Positions 1 to 12,635 of a stretch of 64,000 nucleotides of DNA are shown here, one piece after another; position 1 is the first letter of the stretch; every line of letters starts with the position of its first letter. The DNA comes from Escallonia rubra. Its lineage: Eukaryota > Streptophyta > Magnoliopsida > Escalloniales > Escalloniaceae. The stretch is taken from the NCBI GenBank assembly GCA_033065855.1, contig JAVXUO010002858.1, forward strand, positions 186,001 to 250,000, given 5' to 3'. Under the pieces are notes generated by a model. The model was not told where the DNA came from, ran no database searches, and saw nothing but the letters and a program-made list of their open reading frames with translations. The translations under genes and the position numbers were made by a program.

Positions 1-1172
1 TACTAATTTTCAAGTATCGTTCAAAATTATCACCTTTTTTATTTTTCGAACAACAAAGAATTTTTATCGCTTAAAATTATTTCCAACGCCTCGAAAAAAT
101 GTGGGGTGTTACATAAGAAAGAGAACGATTCTAATAAAACCTAAAACTACAAAGTTAAGGAGGCTTGATTAAGAATTTCTTAGTATCTATGGTCATCTCA
201 AACTAAGGAGAAAAAAATTAAAGCTAGAGCAAATAGAATTTGGCTGACTTACATTAGCACAAACGTAACTGGAGAATCAATCAAAGCTATTTTTGAATAA
301 TAATTAGTGGATCTTAGGGAAACTCAAAACTACAAAGTAATACTCAACAGCTTGAGGTTATCTAAAAATGCACGAACACTAGAATCAGACAAACATCAAA
401 GAACATGCTTTTAAAGTTACTTAAAATCAAATATACAAAGATCTTGAATTAAAGTTAGTAATCAAAGGTATGAAGAACTGAATATTCAATTTCTTGTGAT
501 CAAGAACTAAATTAAGGTTCCAGAGGATAAATGAGTCCCTTGCAAATACTAAACCAATTAAGTCTTATGTAAATTAGATGTAAATCAACCAACACAAATC
601 AAAATCGAACGAGTCCAAAAATAATTTAGGATTGAAGGATTAAACTCATACCTCTAAATTAATGTATGCCAAAAGCCCTAAAGATGATTATACCCAAAGA
701 TTAGGGTTCTAACAATCAACTTATGTTTTACGGTTTCAATAACAAACCTAAATTCGAATTTTAAACTATGTTCTTTACTTTATTTAGTCACCCTAAATTC
801 CAAAAGTTTCTTTCTTCGAGCTCCCTTGAAGCTTCCACGAAAGTTAGTTATGTACTAGCCCAAGCTAACTATTATATTATAATATAAAAAGAGTTTCAAA
901 ACCCTTAAAGGGAATTTTTTGGAAAAGAAAAACAAATTACTAAAAAATCCAATATAACCAAAATTATGTAATCTTTTTCAAACGGGTTAAACCAATGCTA
1001 AAATAAAAAGTAGGTCATCTATATTCAAAATAGTACCCTTATTCTAGAAAGTCTAATTCACTCTAAACCCTAGACTTTATGAGTCAAATACAAAAATACC
1101 CCTAAGGTTAAAATTGGTAAGAATTATTAAAATATATCTAACACATTTTACTTTTTGAGGTCTAAACAATGC
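1..1172. other. Intergenic, AT-rich
   Basis: No reading frame, splice-bounded exon or repeat boundary could be supported in this AT-rich stretch. Confidence 0.5.
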
Positions 1173-1881
1173 TATCAAAGGCACGCCTAGGCGCGCGCCT
1201 AAGGCGTAAGGCGCAGAGAGTGCGACTCGCCTAGCGCTATGCGCATCCCTTTAAAAAAAGCGTGCGCCTTGAGTGCCTAGGCGCCCGGGCGCAAGGCGGT
1301 GATGGAGGCGCAAAGAAAGCTAAAAAATCCTAGTCTTTGATTTTTGCATCATGTCATCGTCTCAATCATTCATTGTCTTTGATTCTTTGTTTCATAACAT
1401 AATAAATCAATACATGAACCACACAAAAAAACCTAAAACCCCAAATCTCCAATCAATTGGTTCTCTTGTTATTGTTCATTGTGCTAGCGCCCTGTCACCA
1501 ATTGTTGCTCTCTTTCAAGTAAATTTACTCCTTCACTTCACCATGTAGACAAAGAAGATGATATTGAGGATCGGAGGAGTCTCTACTAAACTTGGAGCCT
1601 ATAATTCTCTTTTGAAGAAAGCATTGATGCCTTAGCCGTCACTAATAATGAGAATGACGTTGTCACGTTCACTTAGGATTAACTATTTCTCATTGAATTT
1701 GAAACTTTTATCTAGTGTTGAAAATTTGTTAAATTGACATGTTCTGAAATTTTTACGTGATTTTATTGGTTTAATGCACTAATATCTATTTATTTTTATT
1801 TTGTGACTCACTTCGAAAAGGCGCGCGTCTGCGGCTAGGCTCCGGGAATCTCTTGCGCTTTAGTGCTCCTGCGTTTTTAAT
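1173..1881. mobile_element. Possible degenerate hAT-like nonautonomous element
   Basis: Both edges are rich in GGCGC-type motifs (left 1180-1310, right 1818-1875) around an AT-rich core. The ends are loosely inverted: left TATCAAAGGC, right reverse complement TATTAAAAACGC. Flanks resemble an 8-bp duplication, aacaatgc versus aactatgg, matching at 6 of 8 positions. Similar GGCGC-edged nonautonomous elements are common in plant genomes. The short frame at 1351-1548 has no recognisable domain. The superfamily assignment is an inference and the ends are approximate. Confidence 0.3.
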
Positions 1882-2236
1882 AACTATGGGTGTAACACCC
1901 ATAATGCCAAAAATCACCTTCCCCCGCAGCCCAAGCAATCCCTAGAGCCTAACTAGTATCCTCACCTTGCTACCAACCTACACAACCATTCTGTTGCATG
2001 TCTTGAATTTGGGTTGCATCTTGAATTACGGTGTGGCGGCAGTGGCCATTGCTTGCCTAATTACAGGAGAGTGGTCAACGATGAGGTAAGGTTTGAATGT
2101 GAGATACATTAAGATGATGAGGGTACATTTAAAAAGATAAAAAATTCTAGTTCGATCAAGCTAAGATAAGGGTATATAACTTTTCATGGTTGATATTGAT
2201 CAACCGTTTCAATCTGTAACCGAAGTGGCTAACATA

Positions 2237-3898
2237 TGTTCACAACCTATTCTGGACCGCACCCCGGGGCCCGCTAAGAGATCCTAGTGGCGTGACACGT
2301 CACCCATTTGGCGGTCAACATTGTTCAACAAGATTGCCCGGTCAAAGTACTCCGCGCCACGAACCACCGGACAACGACCGAAAGGGCGCTCCCCCCAAGG
2401 CAGTCGACCACCCAAGGGGGTCGGCCACCCCAGGGGGTCGGCCACCCCAGGGGGTCGGCCACCCAACGGGGTCGGCCACCCCAAGGGGGTCGGCCTCCAT
2501 TGCCCTGCGAAGGGGGGAACTTGCCGAGTGGCACTGACTTCTCTCTCCAATAACACTCACATGCTATCTTTAGTAGCGCGACGTTCTGTCGCCGGCTCAA
2601 TCAAAGTGACGGGGCTCCGGCCCTCACGGCGGGACGGGCGCACAAGCCTAAGGCGCTGGCCGGCTTAATCAAAGTGACGCGGCCCCGGCCCTCGCGGCGG
2701 GACGGGCTCGCAACCATGAAGCCCTCGCCGGCTCAATCAAACTGACGGGGCTCCGGCCCTCGCGGCGGGACGGGCTCGCAACCATGAAGCCCTCGCCGGC
2801 TCAATCAAACTGACAAGGCTCCGGCCCTCGCCGCGGGACGTGCTCGCAACCCTAATGCCCTCACCGGCACAATCAACCGGGGGCTCCGGCCCTCGCCAGC
2901 ACAATCAACCGACGGGCTCCGGCCATCGCGGGCACACTCAACCGGGGGCTCCGACCCTCGCCAGCATAATCAACCGACGGGCTCCGGCCCTCGTAGGCAC
3001 AATCAACCGGAGGCTCCGGCCTTCGCAACAAGGATGGGCTTACAACCCTAAGGCCATCGCCGGCACAATCACCCGACGGACTCACGGGGGGCTCCGCTCG
3101 TAGTGCTCCGGCACGAGGACCCCTCGCCACGGACTCTAAGCATAGCATGGCCGCTCATGTTACCATTGATCATCGACACCGCCAGGGCAATGAACCGCGA
3201 GTCACTCCGGGACGGGAGCAGGTCCTCGGAGGGCATCGAGCCTAGTCCGCCTGGCAGTTGGCTGCAGAGGCAACCCTCGTCGCTGTCAGGATCTCCGCGC
3301 GTCTCTTGACGCATCTCGTGGGATTCAGTAAGGGCTTGGACTGGAGGCTGGGGCAACGGGCTACTCTGACCATGCTACCGCAGTGTGGTCAGTCTTCTCA
3401 GACAGGCAGAGGGGCGCTGCAAAGGCAGGGCGGCACGAACTCGGGGACCGGCAATTCGACGGACAATCAAGACTGCAGGACCCCCTACGGCGACGTGTCA
3501 CTTCCAGAGGACGACACGTGTCGGCTGATGACATGCGCATATTTGTGCCTATATATAGTGGATTCATGAGCTTATTCAAGGACGGCTCTTTCATTTCAAC
3601 ATTTCAATTTCTCTCTCTAAAGCTCATTCTTTCTTGTTTCTAGTGAGAGAAACACATTTGGACTCCTGACGTCGGACTCTTGACGCTGCACTCTCGACTC
3701 GGACTGTTAACCGCCCGCCCCGTTCGCCGTCACCCTACCTGCGCGGCACTGCCAGCCCTCGCGACCTGCCTGAGGAGCCTTGCTCTCAGCCCTTACTCCA
3801 TCCTTGTTGTTTCCCACTTTGCATACTTGGAAGCCAACGCAGACTGCATCCTTTGTGGCACCTCGACGTGGCATGCGAACCATCTTTCCTCGACAACA
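2237..3898 (+). mobile_element. Solo LTR of an LTR retrotransposon
   Basis: The 1662-bp segment begins TG and ends CA and is flanked by a perfect 5-bp target duplication, acata (2232-2236 and 3899-3903). This is the signature of a solo LTR left by recombination between the two LTRs of a full element. Its start (TGTTCACAACCTATTCTGG) resembles the 5' LTR at 10770, so the two belong to related families. A TATATATA promoter-like box lies at about 3550. The left half is GC-rich with tandem repeats: a unit of about 17 bp at 2395-2495 and units of about 67 and 35 bp at 2590-3080. The frames found here are shadows of these repeats. It carries no coding part and is a fossil. The intact target duplication suggests moderate age. 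Confidence 0.85.
2395..3080. repeat. GC-rich tandem repeats inside the solo LTR
   Basis: Units of about 17 bp containing GGGGTCGGCCACCCC run five to six times at 2395-2495. A unit of about 67 bp containing GGGCTCCGGCCCTCG runs from about 2590, followed by shorter 35-bp versions with AATCAACCG up to about 3080. The arrays produce long frames in several registers on both strands, which is why those frames were not called as genes. Confidence 0.75.
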
Positions 3899-3900
3899 AC

Positions 3901-4260
3901 ATATGAAAGCATTCAACTCAAAATTAATTGGATATAAGGGGAGAGACATAAGGCTTTATTATATATTGAAATGTCATCTATCAGTTATTGATGTGTGATT
4001 TTATACCTGATGAGAGACCGGCCCAACTGATTTTTTGAGTGGGCTTACCACCGGGAGAAATAGACTGGATGACGGTAGATGAATTAATTTAAGAATTGTC
4101 TCCTGGATCGACGAGCTGTGATATATTATGAAAGTATCCAATTCAAAACTAATTGGTATTAAGAAGAGAGACTTACAAAGATTTTATATTGAAGTATAAT
4201 CTATTATTCACCTGATATGGAATTTTATACCTGATGTGAATTTTATCTCTTAACAGACCC
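3901..4260 (+). repeat. Two copies of a dispersed ~110-bp repeat
   Basis: The core reads roughly TATGAAAGCATCCAACTCAAA then ACCAATTGG, a GAGAGAC block and a TATATTG stretch. It occurs at about 3901-4015 and again at 4125-4260, and a third, better-kept copy lies at 56447-56562 in BTR1 intron 4. The solo LTR inserted just at the left edge of the first copy. It resembles conserved terminal segments seen in several plant retrotransposon LTRs, but the family was not identified. Confidence 0.5.
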
Positions 4261-4363
4261 GATAATCCAGAATACTTGAAAAGGTCATTTGTATTTAAGC
4301 CTTAGAAAAAAAGCTTAAACTTGCCCATGATACCACATGGCGACTGAACCGCAATAAAAAATA

Positions 4364-5068
4364 GGGTCAATTGCACTGGATGCCCCTAAGTTTGCTCGCG
4401 GTAACTCTCTGCACCACAAAATTATTTTTAGCTATCTGCCACCCCAAACTTCCATAAGTGTGGCACCGATCACCTCCAACCATATTCTGACCAAAATTCA
4501 GGCAAATGGCTGAACTCAGGAGGGTATTTTTGGAATGTCAGGTAAAAAATTGGAGATCTATGGTTTATTGTGATCAAATTGAGGAAGAAGGGTTCTAGGC
4601 TTCGTGTATGGTAGAAGTTGATGGTTGTGGTGGGATCTAGAGCAAAAATTGATGGTGTGGTGGGTTTTTGTGACGGGTTTCTGCAATGGTGGCTAAAGTG
4701 GCAGTGGTATTCCAATCAAAGGTGGCGACGACAATTGAGAGAGGAGGTCGCGGCGGGTTTTTGTGATTGGTGGAGGTCGTGGTGGTGGGCATGGAGGTGG
4801 GAGTAGGCTGCATATTGGTGGTGATGGTGTTGGTGAAGATGGAAGGTAGAAAATGAAGATGGATGTCACAGAAAAAGGGGAATTTGTAAAAAATGCCTCA
4901 TTTGTTTGAGTTAAATTACTTCTCCGGTGAGGCTGTTGGCCGGAAAATTGACGGGGGGGTGATGGTCGCCAAACTTATGCAAGTTTGGGGTGTAAGGTAG
5001 CTAAAAAAAAGTTTTTGGTGCAGAGCGCTACACAGTGATAACTTGAGAGTGCCTAGCGTAATTGACCC
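4364..5068. mobile_element. Nonautonomous MULE (Mutator-like) element
   Basis: The 705-bp element has terminal inverted repeats of about 125 bp (left 4364-4490, right 4945-5068), both beginning GGGTCAATT. It is flanked by a perfect 9-bp target duplication, taaaaaata (4355-4363 and 5069-5077). A 9-bp duplication with long TIRs is diagnostic of Mutator-like elements. The interior (4500-4940) is GGT/GTG-rich with only short frames and no transposase. TIR arms have drifted, so it is older than the MULE at 34978. End motifs resemble the other MULEs in this window. Confidence 0.88.
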
Positions 5069-5077
5069 TAAAAAATA

Positions 5078-5685
5078 ACATGAAGGTCGAACAGAGAGGC
5101 ATGGGGAAGTTAACTTTACACCAAAAAACTGAGGAACATGCCATGCATAATTAGGTACGTCTTTTGCATGAGCCGTATACAAGGACATTTGTATGCACCA
5201 TGTCCATAACAATCCAGACAAAGGCATTGAGATGGAAACACAAAGCAGGAGTCTCGTGTTAGGTTATCTGTCATTCATTCCCTTCTTCCTCTCTCATAAT
5301 CATTTTGCTAGGGTTTTAGCAAAACTCCATCTCCAAGAAGCCACGAAACTATTTCCTCCATCACTGTGCCCTTGGAGTTATCTATGGTTGGTCTACTGCA
5401 CAGAATAATTTGGTCAGAAATGGTGGCTTCTTTGGGAAACAAAATCACATTGAACTAGCATGTCATTGCAGCTGGAATGATCTAGGGACTAGGGTGCATC
5501 AATATGGGATTAGAATCCTAAGTTTTTGATAGATATTGGTCAAAAATGAGAGATGGACATATGCTAACTATATATTGTTGTATTATAGTTGCCGCATCCT
5601 TGCCTTTGTCTACTTCCAGGAGAGAATATTAATGTAGATGAAACTATCTTTATAAACTTAACACCCAAAGCGTATCACAGAGCTC
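5078..5685. other. Intergenic, no gene seen
   Basis: Short frames only, with no conserved domain, splice structure or repeat boundary. Confidence 0.4.
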
Positions 5686-5687
5686 AG

Positions 5688-5790
5688 GCCAAAGTTATAG
5701 CTTAGTGGTAGTCGGTAGATGTCTGTTTTCTCTACGAGATGCCACAAAAAGTTTAAGTCTCATGGAAGGCGAGATATGTGGTGTTAGTGA
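5688..5790 (+). mobile_element. Possible tRNA-derived SINE head
   Basis: An A-box-like TAGCTTAGTGGTAG at about 5700 is followed about 40 bp later by a B-box-like AGTTTAAGTCTC, the arrangement of the internal pol III promoter in tRNA-derived plant SINEs. No cloverleaf can be closed, so it is not a tRNA gene. No target duplication or poly-A tail was identified. Confidence 0.35.
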
Positions 5791-8700
5791 ACTTCGTATG
5801 ACACGTCCGTACATTGATAAAACGAATAACTGTTGCCGAAAAATTTCGTGACTAAGATTATAAGTACTGTAAAGTACGGTTTCCTTTCACATGTCACAAC
5901 ATCAATCCTATATGTAAACATATGGAGTAGAATCTCGTTTGCACACTTATTACAGGTCATTTAAAGTGTGTGTACGTAGACACTCCATATTTGTAAACTT
6001 TATATAATTATTAAAGACATTATTTAATTATTTCAGTCCAGGGGACTAGTTGCCCCGACTAGTTAGTCAACCGGCCAATTCAGCCTTAGTCCAAGTCAGA
6101 GTCTGGATAGGTAACAGAGTCTACTAGTTTAATTAGGATTTATGTTATGGTTTTATCTTAATCCTGTGCATTTAATTAAAAGATTGTCTTTTCCTTCTAG
6201 AAAAGGGCTTAATAGTAATATACGAAGGTTAAGTCTACCGGCCACTTCTCTTTGAATCGGACGGTTCTCTTAGAAACTTAAATGTTCCCGTTGGTGAGGG
6301 TATTTTGGTCATTTAGTCCTTTTAATATTCTCATCTCTTTGTGCGGATATGAGCGAGTCAGTCTCCTTGTGCGACTTTTTGTGCTCCCAGACCTCTATAC
6401 GAACAGCCTTAGGAAACCCACAAAGGGGAAAATCAGAGAAGAAATCTCCTAGAGGCGGGTTTCTCCGTGACTGATAATCTAGTAAGAGGAGTGATTAGAC
6501 TAGAAATCCTGACTTTATGTATATAACTCATACCTAAACTTCAAGCAGGTCAAAATTGCCCATACAATATCAGATTTAAGCGATTCAAAAGCCTAAATCT
6601 TTTTCTTTTTTTTTTAAGAAACAACTTTGCAAAAGAAATTGACTCCATTAGAGGACATGTTCAGGGCCCATGTACGATTTTATAATTAGCCAGACCTTTT
6701 TTTTTCAATCAACACCAGATCAACCTTTATCATGCAATCAGGCAACCCAGATTAAAGGTATATCTTTCTACCTTCATCTTTTATTTTTCCAAGAATAGAA
6801 TCCCCTCCTCGATATCAGGTTTTGGTACAAATCAATTTTTCTAGCTTTCAACTTGAAGAGTTGATTAGAATCGGCCTTTTGAAATCACTAACCAAGATTT
6901 AAGACGCCTCTCTTAGGATCAGAAGTATAAGTTTTGTTCCCAGGCCAGATTGTCCAAGGGTATATGTAAGTCACTCGATGCTTGTTATTGAGTTCAAACC
7001 AAAAAGTAGCTTCAAATCAATACTGGTTCTTGTTTTTATTATTTTTTATTGTGTGTTTGGATATCATTAAAAATAACTTAAGAACAAGTAACAATTGTTT
7101 TAAAGTATAATGAGGTACCTAGTACCTTTTCAGCAGATAAATTAGTCCTCAAATTCGAATCTTAGGTTTCGAAGATAATTAGAGTGGAATTAAAGTTTTC
7201 TTGTTTTTCTATTAACTTAAAAAAAAAAAACACGGGGGCTTCATGGCAACTCTGTCCGGATTGCCATAGCCCCTCCCCCCCCCCCCCCCCCCCCAAACAG
7301 GGTATTCTTTTAATTTTTTCCATGTCGACTCTAACAAGCTACAAACATGATGTACTCTCCTGATTGTTTGTGTGCGCGCAACCATGGGAGCGCCCTTACG
7401 CTCGCATTTATGTACTTTCTTATCTATTACTGTCATTGCTAAAACAGTTGGTGTAAAACTTGTTTAAAGGAGTTCCAATTAGATGATCGATCTTTTTCGT
7501 TTTCTCGTTATATACTGCACTTACAAGTTTTTTTGTTTCATTATATGTTCATTTGTTTTTTCATTTTATACTGCACTTACAACTGGACTTATGTTTTGGG
7601 ATTAGGCTTGTCAATGGACTAGATGTGAGCCATTAAATCATATTCAAAACCAAATAGGTCAACCCCATGTGTATCTGATAGCAAATGGATTTGCTCGGTT
7701 ATGATCCAAGCGAAAGCCATGCCATCTGATTTGTTCGGATAGATCAACCCCATGTTATCTGATAGCAAATGCAGTTTGGCTTTGTTTGGCCCATTTAAAT
7801 TTGAAATTTTTTACGTCCCTGCAAATGTGTTTTAACTCGAAATTGGGCTAAAATTCTCATCCAAACTGCATTTTAAGTGTCCCATGTACTTTTAGAGATC
7901 TAGTTGGTGAAGTGAGGTTTTAGAGAGTTTTAAAACTTGGTTTTTTACGTTTGACTTTCAAAGAAGGGCTCTAACTAACTATGGCGCGAAGGGCGATACA
8001 GGAGACAAAGAAAAATATTGTGTGCATGATCGTATGTGACATATAGTGTGTGTGCACGCGCGCGCGCGCAACTTGATGGGTTGGTTTATAATTGGATAAG
8101 CATATTAGAATATTCTCAGAACTTCAAGCACTTTAAGTTTGTTTGCGCAATTGCACCTCGGTGACGGAAGCAAGATGTACCTTGTCATTGGGTCTTACCC
8201 GAATTTAAGACAGCAATCTTACGCGAGTAAAAACGGAGATTAACACCTACAACGTAGATGACATGCATTCCCTTCTACGGAAATTTTGTTTTCAAAAGCT
8301 AACGCGCCAAGATCGGTGGCCAAAAAGTGCACAAAGTAATACTTTCCTACCTAGAAAATGTGGCAGCCGTATTAAACAGAGTTTCATGATTAATGACGAA
8401 AAATCGTCATTATATATGGTTAATGACACTTTGAATTGCCCCTTAAGTGGCAAGTTTTGAAAACCGGTTAATTTTCCACCAGATTGCCTCAGTTCCATAT
8501 TTTAGCGCCACAATCAGTCCTCTAAAGGGAGGATTAGCGGCACATGAAGGCAATAAAGGAAAGAAGCAAATGTGTGGCCTCAAAGTGTAACAGCAATACC
8601 TGAAGGTTTCAAGTGTGCAAATACCTCAATTAGATTGAGACAAAGACTCGGACAATGATGCTTAGTCTAGCCCAGAGGATGCCACAGGCACTAAACCACA

Positions 8701-9300
8701 TACCGTAACGTATTCTTGGATATATAATGCACCGACCTTAGAGAATAAGACACATTGTGACTAATGAAAGGGAAGTACTATTTGATTACACAAAAAAAAG
8801 GAGGGGGGGACTATTTTCTCTTTATGTATGCACTCCGTGTAAATAGAAAAGCATTATATTCGTCATTTGGTGATATGGTCTTTTCCTTTGTTGAATCTGG
8901 AGATGATTTTTAGCGCCAGCTCTTGTCTTTTATATTTGGATTGATTAGATCTGTGTCTCTGAGATTTGGGTGTAATCATACACAAAACTTTGGAAGGTGA
9001 ACAGTCCGTTACAGTCATTGATGTGTTAAAAATGATATTTTTTGTTTGTTTGATATCGTCACGTTGGATTCTGAAACTACCGTTACAACGCTTATTATAT
9101 AATAATAAATGCGTGTAAGAATCATCTAAACCCAAATCGTCTCTCCACCAATATAATCATCTTCATCCAAATTGGTACCTTCACCCCTTAATTTCTTGAT
9201 AACCATCACATCCAAAGCTCTCACCGCACCATCATTCCACTAAAAGCACTCGGCGAATACTAACTCAACCCATCAACTCGACAGCGACAAAGAAGAAGAT
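5791..9300. other. Intergenic stretch
   Basis: No gene is supported. Small features are: an inverted pair AAACATATGGAGT / ACTCCATATTTG around 5910-5995; a pure C run at about 7272-7294; a GTGTGTGCACGCGCG alternating purine-pyrimidine tract near 8050-8070; and a short palindrome AATGACGA-AAAA-TCGTCATT near 8391-8410. The frames at 8263-8498 and 8863-9135 show no recognisable domain. Confidence 0.4.
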
Positions 9301-9304
9301 TAAC

Positions 9305-9835
9305 GTGGCAAAGTCTCTTGCAATTCTATTGACGGTCCTTTTTGACGACGTAGCAAGGGTTCCACGTGTAATCCTATGAATGATTAGTCTCGCAACACTG
9401 AATAATACAAGGCCACATGGGGATGAGCAGCGAGGGTTAGGACCAGGTCTGAGCCGAGACTAAACAGGGCACCAGATATGCTCTAATAATACAAGGCCAC
9501 ATGGGATTCTTGCATATGCTCTAAAAGGTTGATTCCTCATAATTTGAACTATGCGAGCTGTCATTGTGTTGGCTCTTCTCTTGATGTTGTTGCTCCTTTG
9601 TTTCCTTTGCCAGTTCTCTGGTTCGCTTTGCTTGTCACCATATTCCTACTGCATCTTTCAGATGGCATGCACCCTAGAGGTACACCCTAACGGAGTCAGC
9701 AAAAATGTTGAGGGTCCTTTTTTATGATGTGGCAAGCGCTCCACATGTATAGCTAGTCTCCTGACACTCGTGAATACATGGCCCAGGGGATGAGCAGCGG
9801 AACCAAGTCCGAGCAAAAACTAAAGGGGTTATGAG
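9305..9835 (+). repeat. Diverged direct repeat pair of about 150 bp
   Basis: The segment at about 9310-9470 (GGTCCTTTTTGACGACGT, then GCTCCACRTGTA-like, then GGATGAGCAGCG) recurs in diverged form at about 9700-9830. Inside the first copy AATAATACAAGGCCACATGG occurs twice (9402 and 9485). No coding content or element ends were found. Confidence 0.45.
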
Positions 9836-10764
9836 GTGAATAAGTTAAGTCGTGTAATTGTTTAGGCTGTGTCCTAAGACGGGAGGGGTAAATTCTCTTA
9901 AGTTTTTTTTTTTTTTTTTTGGGTTAACCTAAATTTGTTTTTTTTTCCCTTCCTTTTTCTCTCCGTTTTATTTTTTTGTTGGGTCAAATGCAAGGCATTA
10001 TAGTAAGCTTAGGCAAAGGCTTTTGCATGGGCGCCCATACACCTTACCTAACAATCGGTGAATTTCGAGACGAGTCACGAAAGAGGGATCTAAAGGGTAA
10101 GAAACGTCGAGGACGGAGAAAGGGAATCTCGGACGCTAATGCCCCCCAAGAAAATTATTTGGTATTAAGTTACAGATATTATCCTTGCATCATCTCTCTC
10201 TTTTTGGTCAACTGGTCATGGTATGTCAAAGTAAGACCTTGAACCGTTCAATCCTGAAGCTTGGTCTTTAACTTTTGCCTTGGTGTGTTCACGCCATGTC
10301 ACCCTTTACAGACCACCCTCAACAAATCTTAAACTCGAATGGTCCAATAACATTGCCACCTCCGATCCCAAAAGCAATGTCCACACACCCTCGAATTTTC
10401 ACCTACAAGCCACAGCCAAATGCTACAATCTAACTTTGATTTTCTATGTCTAAGAACAAATCACATTTTTTTTTACCTCATTTGCAGTAAAATAGCCTTT
10501 GATGCTAAGGGAATTCAAGTCGATCGTTTTTCCTAACAGTCATGTGTTTTAAAATTCTTCGATAAGAGGATATCACTAATCTTTTTCTTTCCTCAACCTA
10601 TACGCTAGATTCAGGTACACAGGTGTAATTAGCCCTTTGTCTTTTATCCTCGTTGAGCAGCAAGTTGAGCTACATTTGAGCTTAGGAGTACGGAAAATAA
10701 GCATCAAGAGGATTACAGTACTGTTGAGCTGATTCAAGCTTAGCTTAATGACAAATAACTATTA
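9836..10764. other. Intergenic, no gene seen
   Basis: The frame at 9976-10242 (88 residues with a basic KGKKRRGRRKG run) has no recognisable homology or supporting signals. The rest is AT-rich non-coding DNA ending at the target site of the LTR element. Confidence 0.4.
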
Positions 10765-10769
10765 CAATG

Positions 10770-11655
10770 TGTTCCCAACCTATTCTGGTCGTACCCAAAG
10801 GCCCACTGTGGTCCCATTTTGCATGACACGTCCGCACAAGCAACAGTCATTTTTAACGCTCACAACCGGTCAAAGCATGCACGCTCAAGTCACGTGCACT
10901 TCTCACTTTCGTCACGTTACTTCGTCACTAAGAAGCTCATTTTCGCACGAAGCCTTATCACGATTTGACCGTCGCACTTCGCCCGTCGCCCGTAGATGCG
11001 CCATGGCACTTGCCCAATGAGGTTGGCCTTGGCCTCCCCCTTGGGGTCGGCCTCGGCCTTGGCCTTCCCCTTGGGGTCTTCCCCACCGCTGCCAGGCCTG
11101 TGGGACTCCGCAAGGGCTTGGATTGGAGGCTAGATCAAGGGGGTTCTCTGGCCACACCGCTGCGGTGGGAGCTAGTCTTTCCTAACAGACGGAGCGACGC
11201 TGTGCGGGGCAGGCCGGGTGAATATGCGATCTGACAGTCCATGGAGCACCGGCACCCGTGGACCCCCCCAGTGACGTGTCACTCCCGGGGAGCTCCACGT
11301 GTCGATTTATGACATCATTATCTCAATCTCTATAAATAGAGGTCTTGAGAATTCATTGAGAAGACTTCTTCTTCACTCTCTCATATTTTCACTTTCTCAC
11401 TCTAGAATCCTAGAGAGAGAAACATACAGGACCCTGACTCTGGACTTAAGCATCAGACTGTGACTGTCATCGTGTATTCATCCCGAACTATCGCCCTCGC
11501 AGCACTGCCACCCTCAGGCTCTGTCTGGAAAGCCCTTGGTATCTGCCCTTGTTCCACCCTTGTTGTGTCTCACATCAACATTCTCTTGCATCTGACTCGG
11601 ACTGCAGCCTTTGTGGGACCTCCACGTAAGTACGAACCCACTTTTCTTTGCATCA
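10770..11655 (+). repeat. 5' LTR of the gag-only element
   Basis: The LTR starts TGTTCCCAACC and ends GCATCA, 886 bp. A TATA box (TCTATAAATAG) lies at about 11331, preceded by a CACGTGTCG G-box-like motif near 11298. These mark the U3/R boundary and likely transcription start. The same promoter block recurs in the 3' LTR at about 16525-16580. Confidence 0.82.
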
Positions 11656-12635
11656 TTTTGGCGACTCCGTTGGGGAGGTGAGCTTCGTATTGCAGTCTGC
11701 CTATCTTCCACACTCAGTCTCCATGCCTAGACAACGAAGAGTTACGGGGGCTGCCAGCCAGGGCCTTATCCATACCGTGCAAGAGGAGGATCACCTCGGC
11801 GAACAAGAATGGACTAGTGCTATGCGTCTCCAAGACCAGCCAGTAGCTATCGCACCTGACATACAAGTTTCAGTCAATGCGGCCATCCAGCAGTGTTCGC
11901 CCACTATAGCCACTCTTATGACAGCCATGGTGGAAATGCAAAAATCAATCCAAGTCTTGACTTCACAATCACCGAGTTCCCGAAGCCTTAGAGCTTTACA
12001 CCCTGTGCCCACCACTCACCCCGTGTCATCCCAAGCTCCAGGTTTGGCCCCTTCTGCTCATATCCAACCTTCAGGGCCTGGGCTAGTTTTGGACACTGCT
12101 CAGGTCCCAGTGTCGTGACCACCGCTGCCTTGGTCCTCCGGGCCCTCGACAGTAGGACTCGTGGCACTTCAGCCCCCGGCGCCACGCTTTACCCTTGCTC
12201 GAAGCACTTCGGAGACTCATGAATCAATTGAGATGGAGCCTAACCCGAACATAACCAGCCGAAACCTAAACACAAGTCATTCCCCCGGCTTACTCCAGTC
12301 AACCTTTCCTGACGACCGGCCTCTAGCAGCTGACACTACCCATATGCAAACCATGCCCCGATAAGTTTCTCCTCGTCACCAACCATTCTCTACCATCATC
12401 ATCCCCTCAGCCTCAGGTTGCACCGTCTGGGGGCTTTGGTGCCCGGATCATCCCGACAGGGCACAAACCCTCACATGCGTCGTACGTCACCAAGCATGAC
12501 TTAGATGCCCTCCTTCACCGTCTCAAGCAGTCATCCTTACCCCACTCCCCCTCTAAGCTGTCAGGCCATTCTCTCTACTCTGGCAGCCTCGCTACCAAGC
12601 CTTACCCCGTCAAGTACAAGCAACCATCCTTCACT

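Noticed and set aside
2284-3356. Overlapping frames on both strands as coding genes
   Set aside because: They arise from GC-rich tandem repeats within the solo LTR, and open frames exist in every register.
5688-5770. tRNA gene
   Set aside because: A- and B-box-like motifs are present, but no acceptor stem or anticodon arm closes. A SINE relic is more likely.
9976-10242. Small basic protein gene (88 residues)
   Set aside because: No homology, codon bias or promoter evidence was seen. A frame of this length is expected by chance.
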